64,000 nt of DNA from Oscillospiraceae bacterium (GTDB lineage: Bacteria; Bacillota; Clostridia; Oscillospirales; Oscillospiraceae): contig JAFSCK010000088.1 of assembly GCA_017436785.1 (NCBI GenBank), forward strand, positions 1 to 64,000, in the 5' to 3' direction. Within the stretch, counting starts at the first letter, position 1; each line of letters opens with the position of its first letter. The position numbers were made by a program, and so were the translations under genes. Below are positions 42,461 through 50,507 of the stretch, piece after piece. Under the pieces are notes generated by a model. The model made no database searches. It was not told the origin of the DNA and saw only the letters and a list, made by a program, of their open reading frames with translations.

Positions 42461-44770
42461 TTATAGGGGCTGCCGCTTCTTATAGACCCGCTTGATCTCC
42501 TTAAGGATATCCGTATCCGCGGGGCAGAATTGGTAGTCGTCCGTCTGATTGGGATGGATCCACGCAAGGGCCTTGTGCTCCAGCGCCTTGGGGAAGCCCT
42601 CGGGAATGATGCAATGGAACAGGGTCAGCCGGATCAGCATATCAGGATATTCATGGATGACCTCCATAAATTTGTCCTTGACGGTAACGCGAATGTCCAG
42701 CTCCTCCATGCATTCCCGCTGGAGTGCCTGCTGCTTTGTCTCACCGGGTTCCACCTTGCCGCCCACAAACTCCCACAGCAGGCCCCGGGGCTTGTTTTCG
42801 GGCCGCTGACAGATCAGGAACTTATCCTTTTCCCAGATCAGGGCAGCCACCACGTCTACCGGCTTCTTCCGGGTCAGCACCGTGGCAGAAACGGGGGCGC
42901 AGTGGGCCCAGCCCTCCACCTGCTGCAGGGGCTTCGTACCGGCGCTCTGGTCATGGATGTGGACATCCCAATGGCCCTCCGGCAAATGGAGCATGATATC
43001 CCGGGTATCGGCGTTGAAGGCGATGTAGATATCCCTGTCCGCTTCCTCCACGAGGAAGGCTGTCACATGGGGATTGTCGATTCGGATGGGGTGGACGGTA
43101 TCCCAGACCTGCTGCCGGGTCATGCAGCGCAGACCGGCATGGGCCTTGCGGAAGGCAATGAGGCCCCGGTAGTATTCCACATTTCTCTGGTATTCCTCCT
43201 TCTCCAGATCCTCCCACTTGATGGAGTTGACCCGGTCAGGGGAGCGGTAGGAATTGTGGTCAAAGGCGCCCTTTTTGCCGGGCTTGGTCCGAAGCAGCTC
43301 CTCACCGGCTTGGAAAAAGGGAACGCCCTGAGAAAGCAGGGAGAAGGCGGCGGCCAGATTGTTCATCCGCACCAGCGTTTCCCGGTGGGCTTCAGGGGCG
43401 GCCAAGGCAAGGCGGTCCAGAAGGGTGTGGTTATCGTGGCAGGAAACATAGTTGATGCTCTGGTAAGGCTCTGCGGCCCACTGGGGCACGCCCATGAAGC
43501 AGGCCTCCAGCTCATCCTTGGGGACCTCGGCACCGGCTACGAAGCCGGGCTGGTCATCGTAGAAGACGCTGCCCCGGAGGGTATCCCGGATGGTATCGCT
43601 GAAATAGGAGAAGCCGGGGGTGACATAGGAGCTGCTCTGGATGGCAAGGCGGACATCGGGCTTGGTGACGTAGGTGGGCATATCCCAGCCCTCGCCATAG
43701 AAGATGGTGTCCGGATGCTTGGCCTTGACGGTGGAGACGATCTCGTTGATGGTCTGCACATCGATCAGGCCCACAAGGTCGAAGCGGAAGCCGTCGATAT
43801 GGTATTCGTCTGCCCAGTAGTTGACGCTGTCAACGATATACTTGCGGACCATGCTCCGCTCGGAGGCGGTATCGTTGCCGCAGCAGGAGCCGTCGGAGTA
43901 GCTGCCGTCGGGCTTGGTACGGCTGAAATATTTGGGCACGATGAGGTTAAAGCAGAAGTCCTCGGCCTCGTACACATGGTTATAGACCACGTCCATCACC
44001 ACGCTGATGCCGTTGTCGTGGAGGGTCTTCACCATTTTCTTCATTTCTGCAACCCGGGCCTCGCCGTGATAGGGGTCGGTGGAATAGGAGCCCTCGGGAA
44101 CATTGAAGTTGACCGGATCGTAGCCCCAGTTGTACTGGGGATTTTTCCGGGCTTCATCGGTAAAGCCGTAGTCATACACCGGCAGCAGATGCAGGTGGGT
44201 GATGCCAAGGGCCTTCATATGGTCAAGGCCCGTGGGATAGCCGGATTTGACCTTCCGGCCTGTCTCCGTCAGGCCGAGGAACTTGCCCTTGTTGTGGATG
44301 CGGGAGGAGCGGTGCATGCTCAGGTCCCGGACATGGAGCTCATAGAGCACCGCATCGGTGGGATTTTTCCCGGCATTGGGGTCGTGGTCGGTATCCCAGC
44401 CCGCAGGGTCGGTGGAGGCGAGGTCCAAGATCATAGCCCGCTGGCCGTTGACACCGGTGGACCGGGCGTAGGGGTCGCAGGCTTCCACCATTCGGCCGTC
44501 TACCAGCACCAGATAGGTGTAGTACAGTCCGCTGAGGTCGCCCATCCGTTCTGCCACCCAAGTGCCCTGCACATCCTTCACCATATGCAGCTGGGTCAGC
44601 AGGTCCTCGGTGCCGGGGGTGCCGGAGCGGTAGAGATTGATGGTCACATCCTCGGCAGTGGGTGCCCAGAGGCGGAAGGAAGTCTTCTCCGGGGTCCACA
44701 GGGCACCCAGATCAGAGCCTAGATAGGTATATTGTTCTTCAAACGCGGGGGTAGAGTATGCTTCGTACAT
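42461..44770 (-). CDS. pulA: Type I pullulanase fused to a C-terminal Nudix domain
   Basis: This 769-residue protein joins two enzymes. Residues about 1-630 are a type I pullulanase: CBM48-type N domain (KTSFRLWAPTAEDVTINLYR), the pullulanase motif YNWGYDP, the catalytic nucleophile in DGFRFDLVG, the acid/base in GEGWD and the SCHDNHT stretch; it debranches alpha-1,6 links in pullulan, glycogen or starch. There is no signal peptide, so it acts on internal glycan. Residues about 637-769 are a MutT-type Nudix domain with the box GKVEPGETKQQALQRECMEE plus LDI and VDVVAALIWEKDKFLICQR. Such a fusion is unusual and no frameshift joins the parts. A CcpA-like site lies upstream. Confidence 0.9.
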   Translation of the reverse strand: MYEAYSTPAFEEQYTYLGSDLGALWTPEKTSFRLWAPTAEDVTINLYRSGTPGTEDLLTQLHMVKDVQGTWVAERMGDLSGLYYTYLVLVDGRMVEACDPYARSTGVNGQRAMILDLASTDPAGWDTDHDPNAGKNPTDAVLYELHVRDLSMHRSSRIHNKGKFLGLTETGRKVKSGYPTGLDHMKALGITHLHLLPVYDYGFTDEARKNPQYNWGYDPVNFNVPEGSYSTDPYHGEARVAEMKKMVKTLHDNGISVVMDVVYNHVYEAEDFCFNLIVPKYFSRTKPDGSYSDGSCCGNDTASERSMVRKYIVDSVNYWADEYHIDGFRFDLVGLIDVQTINEIVSTVKAKHPDTIFYGEGWDMPTYVTKPDVRLAIQSSSYVTPGFSYFSDTIRDTLRGSVFYDDQPGFVAGAEVPKDELEACFMGVPQWAAEPYQSINYVSCHDNHTLLDRLALAAPEAHRETLVRMNNLAAAFSLLSQGVPFFQAGEELLRTKPGKKGAFDHNSYRSPDRVNSIKWEDLEKEEYQRNVEYYRGLIAFRKAHAGLRCMTRQQVWDTVHPIRIDNPHVTAFLVEEADRDIYIAFNADTRDIMLHLPEGHWDVHIHDQSAGTKPLQQVEGWAHCAPVSATVLTRKKPVDVVAALIWEKDKFLICQRPENKPRGLLWEFVGGKVEPGETKQQALQRECMEELDIRVTVKDKFMEVIHEYPDMLIRLTLFHCIIPEGFPKALEHKALAWIHPNQTDDYQFCPADTDILKEIKRVYKKRQPL

Positions 44771-44814
44771 TGTGACGGTACTCCTTTGGTCTCCGTTTGT
44801 TAGGTTCTGGAAAA

Positions 44815-44843
44815 ATTATAGCATAGGGAGAAGGGGAAGTAAA
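44815..44843 (-). promoter_or_regulatory. Promoter of the pullulanase gene
   Basis: On the minus strand TTTACT and TATAAT with a 17-base spacer. Confidence 0.6.
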
Positions 44844-44850
44844 GCATAAA

Positions 44851-44864
44851 TGGTAACGTTTCCA
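44851..44864 (-). promoter_or_regulatory. Catabolite-type operator (cre-like palindrome)
   Basis: TGGTAACGTTTCCA (reverse TGGAAACGTTACCA) is a near-perfect palindrome around CG, the pattern bound by LacI/CcpA-type proteins, right next to the -35 of the pullulanase promoter. It would tie starch use to carbon status. The regulator is not in the window. Confidence 0.5.
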
Positions 44865-44907
44865 AAGAAAAATTTCGCAAAGTTTCGCCCCTGCTCTTCA
44901 GTGCAAG

Positions 44908-44945
44908 ATAAAAATTTGGAGCGAAGATACATCTTCGCTCCAAAT
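44908..44945 (-). terminator. Terminator of gltX
   Basis: On the minus strand ATTTGGAGCGAAGAT and ATCTTCGCTCCAAAT pair, followed by TTTTTATC. It lies 59 bases past the gltX stop. Confidence 0.75.
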
Positions 44946-45003
44946 TCAATTTTGTTCCATGACCTTCCAGAATTTTCAGGCCGAAAAGGGGGCTTAGGAT
45001 TCT

Positions 45004-46647
45004 TTACAGCTGCGCCAGCACGGTCTTGATGCGCTCTACGGTGCGCTCATAGCCTAAGATCTGCATGACGGTGTACAGGTCAGGAGAATTGGTCTTGCCG
45101 GTAACGGCCTGACGGATAAAGGTGGATACATCCGCCACGGTGCCGGGGAAGGCGGTGGGGTCTGCCTTATAGGCCTTCATATCGGTGGTGTAGCCCATAT
45201 CGGTGGTGACGGCCTTGACCTTCTCAAACCAAGTGTTGGCATCGTCCTGAATGTCAAAGCGCTCAAGGAAACGGTGCAGGGCGTCCACGATATCTGCCCG
45301 GTCAAACTTCTCGTCAAACTGGGGCTTTTCCAGATAGGCATCATAGAAGAAGCCCATGTAAGGCTTGGCATCCTTCCACACGGCAAGGTCCTTTCTGGGC
45401 TTCTTGCCGCCCCGGCCAATGGCGAGGATCTTGGTGGCATATTCCGGGTCTGCCTTCAGCTTTTCGGCAAAGTCGGGGTCAAATTCCTCCGCCCATTCGG
45501 TGAGCAGGGCATATACCTTACCTGCATCCATCCGGGAGATGACGTTCTTAGAGACATCGGTGAGCTTGGCGTAGTCAAACAGGGAGCCGGCAGGATTCAG
45601 CTTCTTGGCGTTGAACTTGAAGGTATCAGCGGCAGCGTCGGCATTGGCCCGGCGCCAGTCCTCGAAGTTGGAGTTTAGTAAGGTCATGATATACTCGTAC
45701 ACAGCCTCCACCGGGAAGCCCTCGGCCTTGTAGTAGGTCAGGGCCAGCTCCGGGTCCTTGCGCTTAGACAGCTTGCGCTTGGAGGTGCCGTCCATCTTCA
45801 TCAGAGGTCCGATATGGACGTACTTGGGCAGCTTAAAGCCCAGTGCCTTGAACAGCTGGATGTGGAAGGGCAGGGTAGGCAGCCACTCGTCGCCCCGGAC
45901 CACATGGGTGGTGCGCATGAGATGGTCGTCCACCGCGTGGGCGAAATGGTAGGTGGGGATGCCGTCAGACTTCAGCAGAACGTGGTCCACATCGTTTTCC
46001 GTGATGGTCAGCTTGCCCTTCACCAGATCGTCGAACTTGAACTGGTTCTCGATGGAGCCGGTGCTCCGGAACCGCAGGACCCAAGGATGCCCGGCTGCCA
46101 GCTCGGCTTGGATATCCTCCAGAGAGCGGTCCCGCCACATGGCATACTTGCCGTAATAGCCGGTGGTCTCCTTATTGGCCTCCTGCTGCTCCCGCATTGC
46201 AGCCAGCTGCTCCTCGGTGCAGAAGCAGGGATAGGCCTGCCCCTCGGAAACCAGCTTCTTTGCATAAACATGGTACAGGAAGGCACGCTGGCGCTGACGG
46301 TAGGGGCCGTAAGCACCGAAGTCGCCATCAATGGTAGCGCCTTCATCGAAGGAGATGCCGTAGTGCTTCAGGGTGTTGATGAGCACCTCCACCGCACCGG
46401 GGACCTCCCGCTTGGCATCGGTATCCTCAACACGCAGGAACAGAACGCCGCCGGACTGATGGGCCATCCGCTCTGCGGTCAGGCCCTGCACCAGATTGCC
46501 CAGATGGACAAAGCCAGTGGGAGAGGGGGCCATACGGGTGACCACAGCGCCCTCCGGCAGGCTTCTTGCGGGGAATTTTTCTTCTAATGCCTCTGCCGTC
46601 TCGGTCACATTGGGAAACAGCAGCGCAGCAAGTGCTTGATAATCCAT
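45004..46647 (-). CDS. gltX: Glutamyl-tRNA synthetase
   Basis: The 547-residue class I synthetase charges tRNA-Glu, and in many Clostridia also tRNA-Gln before conversion by GatCAB. The HIGH-like motif is PSPTGFVHLGN and the KMSKS-like motif is KRKLSKRKDPE. It is some 50-60 residues longer than average, with the extra length in the C-terminal anticodon-binding half. ATG 46647 is used because GAGGTAGATACT precedes it and a longer start at 46692 has no ribosome site. Confidence 0.93.
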   Translation of the reverse strand: MDYQALAALLFPNVTETAEALEEKFPARSLPEGAVVTRMAPSPTGFVHLGNLVQGLTAERMAHQSGGVLFLRVEDTDAKREVPGAVEVLINTLKHYGISFDEGATIDGDFGAYGPYRQRQRAFLYHVYAKKLVSEGQAYPCFCTEEQLAAMREQQEANKETTGYYGKYAMWRDRSLEDIQAELAAGHPWVLRFRSTGSIENQFKFDDLVKGKLTITENDVDHVLLKSDGIPTYHFAHAVDDHLMRTTHVVRGDEWLPTLPFHIQLFKALGFKLPKYVHIGPLMKMDGTSKRKLSKRKDPELALTYYKAEGFPVEAVYEYIMTLLNSNFEDWRRANADAAADTFKFNAKKLNPAGSLFDYAKLTDVSKNVISRMDAGKVYALLTEWAEEFDPDFAEKLKADPEYATKILAIGRGGKKPRKDLAVWKDAKPYMGFFYDAYLEKPQFDEKFDRADIVDALHRFLERFDIQDDANTWFEKVKAVTTDMGYTTDMKAYKADPTAFPGTVADVSTFIRQAVTGKTNSPDLYTVMQILGYERTVERIKTVLAQL

Positions 46648-46682
46648 AGTATCTACCTCTTTGTCATAATATTCTAGCATAA

Positions 46683-46711
46683 AGTATAGCATAGGGCAGA
46701 AAGGAAATCAA
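46683..46711 (-). promoter_or_regulatory. Promoter of gltX
   Basis: On the minus strand TTGATT and TATACT with a 17-base spacer. Confidence 0.65.
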
Positions 46712-46749
46712 GTGCGTAGAGAGGGTTGGGAGAGAGCGGAGAGGGTTGG

Positions 46750-46970
46750 GAGTGTGGAGTGTGGAGAGTGGAGTTAGTGGTTAGGAGTGCGGAATGAGGA
46801 GTTGTCATCCTGAGCGAAGGGCGTAAGCCCGCAGCCGAAGGATCTTCGCACTTACAAGCCTGTACGCAGACTGATAATGCGTAGATCCTTCGACTCGCTG
46901 CGCTCGCTCAGGATGACAGGCAGGAGGACTTCCGAAAAACTCCACTCTCCACTCTCCACACTCCACACTC
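46750..46970. repeat. Nested palindromic repeat (family B inside a GTGGAGAG inverted repeat)
   Basis: The outer arms are inverted copies: GAGTGTGGAGTGTGGAGAG... at 46750-46775 and its complement at 46938-46970. The inner unit (46803-46918) has ends TGTCATCCTGAGCG and CGCTCAGGATGACA, with an internal GAAGGATCTTCG stem. No gene is present from 46712 to 47045. The inner unit looks like a mobile palindrome that landed inside an older repeat. Confidence 0.7.
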
Positions 46971-46980
46971 AAATAAACTC

Positions 46981-47009
46981 TTGCACGAACACAAATCCTG
47001 TGCTACAAT
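46981..47009 (+). promoter_or_regulatory. Promoter of trpS
   Basis: TTGCAC and TACAAT with a 17-base spacer; the repeat ends 11 bases before it. Confidence 0.7.
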
Positions 47010-47045
47010 AAACCATTATTACAAGAAAAAGGAACGTGACGCAAC

Positions 47046-48062
47046 ATGAGCGAAGTCATTACCACCGAACCTAAGAAGAGAATGCTTTCCGGCATCCAGC
47101 CCTCCGGCGACCTGCATCTGGGCAACTACCTTGGTGCCATCAAGAACTGGGGTGCCCGGTCTGATAAATACGAGTGCTTCTATTTCATGGCAGACCTGCA
47201 CACCATCACCGTCCGCCAGACCCCTGCGGACCTGCGCCGCCGCACGCTGGAGCAGCTGGCCCAGTACATTGCCTGCGGCCTCGACCCGGAGAAAAACACC
47301 CTGTTCATCCAGTCCCATGTCCACCAGCATGCGGAGCTGGGCTGGGTCCTGAACTGCTACACCATGTTCGGTGAGCTTTCCCGCATGACCCAGTTCAAGG
47401 ACAAGTCCGCCAAGCACGCCGAGAACGTCAACGGCGGCCTGTTTACCTATCCTGCCCTGATGGCTGCGGATATTTTGCTGTATCAGCCGGACCTTGTTCC
47501 CGTGGGCCACGACCAGAAGCAGCACTGCGAGCTGACCCGTGACGTTGCCCGCCGCTTCAACGGCATCTACGGCGATGTCTTCAAGGTCCCCGAGCCCTTC
47601 ATTCCCGAGACCGGTGCCCGGATCATGAGCCTGAACGCCCCCGAGAGCAAAATGTCTAAGTCCATGCCCGAGGGCTGCGTCTTCCTGATGGAGCGGCCTG
47701 AGGATATCCAGCGGAAGTTTAAGCGAGCCATCACCGATTCCGATACCGAGAATTGTGTCCGCTTCGACCCCGAGAACAAGCCCGGTGTGGCCAACCTTAT
47801 GAGCATCTACTCTGCTGTTACCGGCAAGACTTTCGAGGAGATCGAAAGCGAGTTCTCCGGTCAGGGCTACGGCAAGTTCAAGCCCGTGGTGGGCGATGCC
47901 GTCATCGAGCACTTGCGGCCCATCCGGGAGGAATCCCAGCGGCTGCTGAAGGATAAGGCTTACCTTGAGAATGTCTACCGCGACGGTGCCCAGCGGGCCT
48001 CCTACGTTGCCGAGAAGACTCTGCGCAAGGTCTACAAGAAGGTAGGCTTCGTACAGAAGTGA
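47046..48062 (+). CDS. trpS: Tryptophanyl-tRNA synthetase
   Basis: The 338-residue class I synthetase charges tRNA-Trp. The HIGH-like motif is SGIQPSGDLHLGNYLGAI and the KMSKS motif is ESKMSKSMPEG. Length is normal. There is no T-box in its leader, although many Firmicutes trpS genes have one. ATG 47046 follows AAAAGGAACG. Its stop overlaps the ATG of the next gene. Confidence 0.95.
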   Translation: MSEVITTEPKKRMLSGIQPSGDLHLGNYLGAIKNWGARSDKYECFYFMADLHTITVRQTPADLRRRTLEQLAQYIACGLDPEKNTLFIQSHVHQHAELGWVLNCYTMFGELSRMTQFKDKSAKHAENVNGGLFTYPALMAADILLYQPDLVPVGHDQKQHCELTRDVARRFNGIYGDVFKVPEPFIPETGARIMSLNAPESKMSKSMPEGCVFLMERPEDIQRKFKRAITDSDTENCVRFDPENKPGVANLMSIYSAVTGKTFEEIESEFSGQGYGKFKPVVGDAVIEHLRPIREESQRLLKDKAYLENVYRDGAQRASYVAEKTLRKVYKKVGFVQK

Positions 48063-48346
48063 TGGAAAACGAGAATCTGACCCCGGAAGCGCCGGAGCTG
48101 GACAGCTGGCAGCGGGAGGAACGGTGCCGCAGGGCGCTGAAAACCGTATCGAAGGCCATGTTTATGCGCCTGTTCGTCACGGCGCTGCTGATTTGGGCGG
48201 CCTTTCAGACCAGTATGGAGCTGTGGATCTTGGGCCTGATTGCCTTGGTTCTGGTCATCAACCTCGCCGGGCTCCTGCCGCTGTGGACCGAATGGAAAAA
48301 ACAGCGCATGATCCTCAAAGCGATCATCGCCGAGGATGAAGCATAA
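48062..48346 (+). CDS. Small membrane protein coupled to trpS
   Basis: The 94-residue protein has a soluble charged N terminus (to about 30), two transmembrane helices (about 35-70) and a charged C terminus. I do not recognise the family. Its ATG overlaps the trpS stop (TGATG), so it is translated after trpS. Confidence 0.6.
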   Translation: MENENLTPEAPELDSWQREERCRRALKTVSKAMFMRLFVTALLIWAAFQTSMELWILGLIALVLVINLAGLLPLWTEWKKQRMILKAIIAEDEA

Positions 48347-48350
48347 GGGA

Positions 48351-48386
48351 TATGCCGCAGGAGAGTTTCCTGCGGCATTTTTTCCT
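48351..48386 (+). terminator. Terminator of the trpS operon
   Basis: ATGCCGCAGGA and TCCTGCGGCAT pair around GAGTT, followed by TTTTTTCC. Confidence 0.88.
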
Positions 48387-48391
48387 TTTTG

Positions 48392-49009
48392 TTATTCGAT
48401 AAGGCCTGCGTAATCCGGCACCCCATAGCCCCGGATGCGCATATCTCCCAGCCTGAGAATGCGGTAGGAAACGGCATCGTCCTTATTTCCTTCGATTACC
48501 TTCACAAAGGGCCACTTGGTGCCCACCACGATGCCCACATGATCTGCCCAGCCGGTGCTCTCGCCCTGCCGTTTCACATCCCAGTCGTAGAAAATCAGAT
48601 CGCCGGGCAGGGGAATGTGGCCGTCCTCCTCGATCCATCGTCCGATTTCCTGAAACAGGCCGATGTGCCGCTGGCAGCCGCATTCCATGGGAATGATCTC
48701 CGTCAAACCCGCTTCAATTGCCATGGCGCTGACAAAGGTGGAGCACCAGCTGTCCGTTTCCTGCACCGCGTACCCTACCGGCAGGACCTCCTGTGCGTTG
48801 TAGAGCGCCAGAATGGCCTTGTGGCTGCCGTCGGATTCCTTGCAGCCGAGATAGCCTTGGGCGGTTTCTACCAGAGACAGACGCAGCTGGCTCTCCTCCG
48901 GGGTGACCTTCCAATAGAAACCCCATGGGTCAAACAGATAATGGGCAGCAACAGCGCCGAGCGCCAGCAGCACTGCAGTCCATGCAAGGATTCTCTTTCT
49001 CGTATCCAT
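48392..49009 (-). CDS. CHAP/NlpC-like secreted amidase
   Basis: The 205-residue protein has one N-terminal helix (signal or anchor) and a CHAP-type cysteine peptidase fold: nucleophile in DSWCSTFVSA, histidine in ADHVGIVVG and a polar residue in VIEGN. Such enzymes cut peptidoglycan peptides. GGAGGATGGCCC precedes the ATG. Which bond it cuts cannot be told. Confidence 0.75.
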   Translation of the reverse strand: MDTRKRILAWTAVLLALGAVAAHYLFDPWGFYWKVTPEESQLRLSLVETAQGYLGCKESDGSHKAILALYNAQEVLPVGYAVQETDSWCSTFVSAMAIEAGLTEIIPMECGCQRHIGLFQEIGRWIEEDGHIPLPGDLIFYDWDVKRQGESTGWADHVGIVVGTKWPFVKVIEGNKDDAVSYRILRLGDMRIRGYGVPDYAGLIE

Positions 49010-49064
49010 GGGCCATCCTCCGCAGTCAGTATGCCCTTATTATAGCAAAACCATGGACAAAAAG

Positions 49065-49415
49065 CTACAGGAAAAGATAGAGCACCAGTGTCAGCAGCGC
49101 CGTATTCTGGTCCTCCTGACAGTCACCCGCCATCAAAAGCAGCAGCAAGACGATCAGCAGGTCCTCCGTATCAAAGCTTTTGGGAAGCAGCTGCCGGAAA
49201 AATTGCACCACGCCCACAGGCGGATCGCTGGGCCGGGGACGCGGAGGCGGCGGAGGCGGTGGTGCCGGGTGATGAACACAATTCTGACAGGGAGGCGGAA
49301 TGACCTCCTGCTTTTGTTCCGGCACGGCAGGCCGCGGCGGAGGCGGCGGTGCGGGCTCTGCCATCCGGTTTCTCCGGTAAGTACCATCGCTTTGGGGAAC
49401 ATATCGGTTATACAT
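49065..49415 (-). CDS. Proline-rich small protein of unknown function
   Basis: The 116-residue protein has a basic N terminus, two poly-proline runs (PPPPPP about 24-28 and 52-58), CQNC at about 43-46, and a hydrophobic C terminus (LLIVLLLLLMAGDCQEDQNTA) that could be a membrane anchor. It is the last of three genes in the same direction (49985 to 49065), with 4-base gaps or overlaps, so it forms an operon with two small soluble proteins. No family name is known to me. Confidence 0.6.
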   Translation of the reverse strand: MYNRYVPQSDGTYRRNRMAEPAPPPPPRPAVPEQKQEVIPPPCQNCVHHPAPPPPPPPRPRPSDPPVGVVQFFRQLLPKSFDTEDLLIVLLLLLMAGDCQEDQNTALLTLVLYLFL

Positions 49416-49419
49416 CCCA

Positions 49420-49773
49420 TCACCTCATCGTCAGAAGCTGCAGGCCTCCGGATTGAAAGAAGCTGGAGGCCATTCCCGCCATCCGGGCTGCCCGCATGGC
49501 CCGTTCCAGCTTTCCCACCCGGTCCCGGCTCAGGTAAGGGGACAGGGCCTTCAGCAGCGCCTGCTGGTTGGAATCCACGCCGTTCTGCTTCACCAGCCCC
49601 GCAAGACCTTGGAGCACTCTGGGATCCACGGCCGGCGGCTCCTCCTTTGGAGGCTGTGCTTGAGGCTGCTGCTGCGGCTGTGCAGCGCCCAAGCTCTGGG
49701 CCATGGACATGATCTGCTGCATCAGCTGGGGGTTATTCAGCACAGAACCCAGCTTTTCTTCCAGTTCACTCAT
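49420..49773 (-). CDS. Small soluble helical protein, operon member 2
   Basis: The 117-residue protein has a helical N terminus (MSELEEKLGSVLNNPQLMQQ), a Q/P-rich linker (about 32-50) and a helical C-terminal half (RVLQGLAGLVKQNG...LSRDRVGKLERAMRAARM). No family or active site is recognised. Its start overlaps the stop of the gene before it (ATGA), and GAGGAG precedes it. Confidence 0.65.
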   Translation of the reverse strand: MSELEEKLGSVLNNPQLMQQIMSMAQSLGAAQPQQQPQAQPPKEEPPAVDPRVLQGLAGLVKQNGVDSNQQALLKALSPYLSRDRVGKLERAMRAARMAGMASSFFQSGGLQLLTMR

Positions 49774-49985
49774 GACTGCTCCTCCAATTGCTTCATCAGC
49801 GCCTTCGCCTCCGGTGTCTCCAGCAGCGAGGAGAGAATGGCCTTAGCGCCCTCGTAATCTCCGCCGGACGCCCGGGAAATGGCGTTTTGCAGCTGCGCAC
49901 CGCCTTTTTTCTGCAAAAGTGTCAGCAGCTGCTGCCCCTGAGAAGACTGGGCCATCCGCAGAAGCTGATCTCGGTCATATTGCAT
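49770..49985 (-). CDS. Small helical protein, operon member 1
   Basis: The 71-residue protein starts MQYDRDQLLRMAQSSQGQQL and looks like two or three helices with no signal. CAGGAGGTAAG gives a strong ribosome site before ATG 49985; an earlier in-frame ATG at 50033 would put the site inside the gene. It is the first gene of the three-gene operon. Function is unknown. Confidence 0.65.
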   Translation of the reverse strand: MQYDRDQLLRMAQSSQGQQLLTLLQKKGGAQLQNAISRASGGDYEGAKAILSSLLETPEAKALMKQLEEQS

Positions 49986-50053
49986 TGCACTTACCTCCTG
50001 TGAGGAAATATCCATCTGACACAGTCTATGCACTGCGTAGGAGAAATGTACAC

Positions 50054-50085
50054 AAAAAAGCAGGCTGCTCCGAAAAGCAGCCTGC
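50054..50085 (-). terminator. Terminator of the micropeptide operon
   Basis: On the minus strand GCAGGCTGCT and AGCAGCCTGC pair around TTTTCG, followed by TTTTTT. It ends the operon 10 bases after the last peptide. Confidence 0.88.
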
Positions 50086-50095
50086 CTGTTTCCTA

Positions 50096-50167
50096 TCAGC
50101 AGCCGATCCGTGCCAGCATTTCGCCGTACTCGGTCATGCCCTTAATGAGATTCTTTTTCATAGACAT
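50096..50167 (-). CDS. Micropeptide 3 (23 residues)
   Basis: Open frame on the minus strand with GGAGGAATCC ahead of ATG 50167: MSMKKNLIKGMTEYGEMLAR then IGC. It shares KNL-x-M-x-x-Y-G-E-x-L-x-R-I-G with micropeptide 1 (50361). A second ATG at 50161 would give 21 residues. The sequence is amphipathic and lacks a signal peptide. Function is not known. Confidence 0.6.
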   Translation of the reverse strand: MSMKKNLIKGMTEYGEMLARIGC

Positions 50168-50187
50168 AGGGATTCCTCCTAAAAAAA

Positions 50188-50262
50188 TCAGTTGTTGATC
50201 TGCTTCAGATGCTCGCTGCTGCAATTCACAGCCAGCTGAATATTCTTACGATAGTTGATCAT
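50188..50262 (-). CDS. Micropeptide 2 (24 residues)
   Basis: MINYRKNIQLAVNCSSEHLK then QINN, with CAGGAGGTAATC just before ATG 50262. It does not share the Y-G-E-x-L-x-R-I-G motif of peptides 1 and 3. Its strong ribosome site in the middle of the operon supports translation. Confidence 0.5.
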   Translation of the reverse strand: MINYRKNIQLAVNCSSEHLKQINN

Positions 50263-50295
50263 GGTGATTACCTCCTGAATGTAAGATGAAAGGGT

Positions 50296-50361
50296 TTACC
50301 GGCCAATGCGGGTCAGCAGCTCGCCGTACTGGCTCATCATGATGAACAGGTTTCTTTTCAT
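50296..50361 (-). CDS. Micropeptide 1 (21 residues)
   Basis: MKRNLFIMMSQYGELLTRIG then R, from ATG 50361 with GGAGGTACTATACT upstream. It is closely alike to micropeptide 3 in length and core motif, which argues that both are real and came from a duplication. It is the first peptide of the operon and faces an AraC-type regulator. Confidence 0.6.
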   Translation of the reverse strand: MKRNLFIMMSQYGELLTRIGR

Positions 50362-50468
50362 AGTATAGTACCTCCAAAATTGAGTGTCATGTTTCTATAT
50401 TTAAAATGTGAAATTTCTTTGAATGAAACTTGCAGACAGCTGTTTGCACCGCCGACAAGCATGGCGGT

Positions 50469-50477
50469 ATTATAGCA
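50469..50477 (-). promoter_or_regulatory. Micropeptide operon -10 (extended)
   Basis: On the minus strand TGCTATAAT is an extended -10, with a poor -35 (poly-T) 17 bases upstream. That is the pattern of a promoter that needs an activator; a direct repeat sits upstream. Confidence 0.6.
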
Positions 50478-50479
50478 TC

Positions 50480-50507
50480 TTGACAGAACGGAAAAAAGTG
50501 GTATAAT
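50480..50507 (+). promoter_or_regulatory. Promoter of the AraC-type regulator
   Basis: TTGACA and TATAAT with a 16-base spacer, overlapping the micropeptide promoter on the other strand. Confidence 0.75.

Noticed and set aside
42530..44722. Very long open frame antisense to the pullulanase-Nudix gene
   Set aside because: It mirrors the codon bias of the real gene, has no matching family and no ribosome site; the minus-strand protein has full catalytic motifs.
49200..49260. GGC/GGA-rich triplet run resembling a tandem repeat
   Set aside because: It is the codon pattern of poly-proline stretches in the gene on the minus strand.
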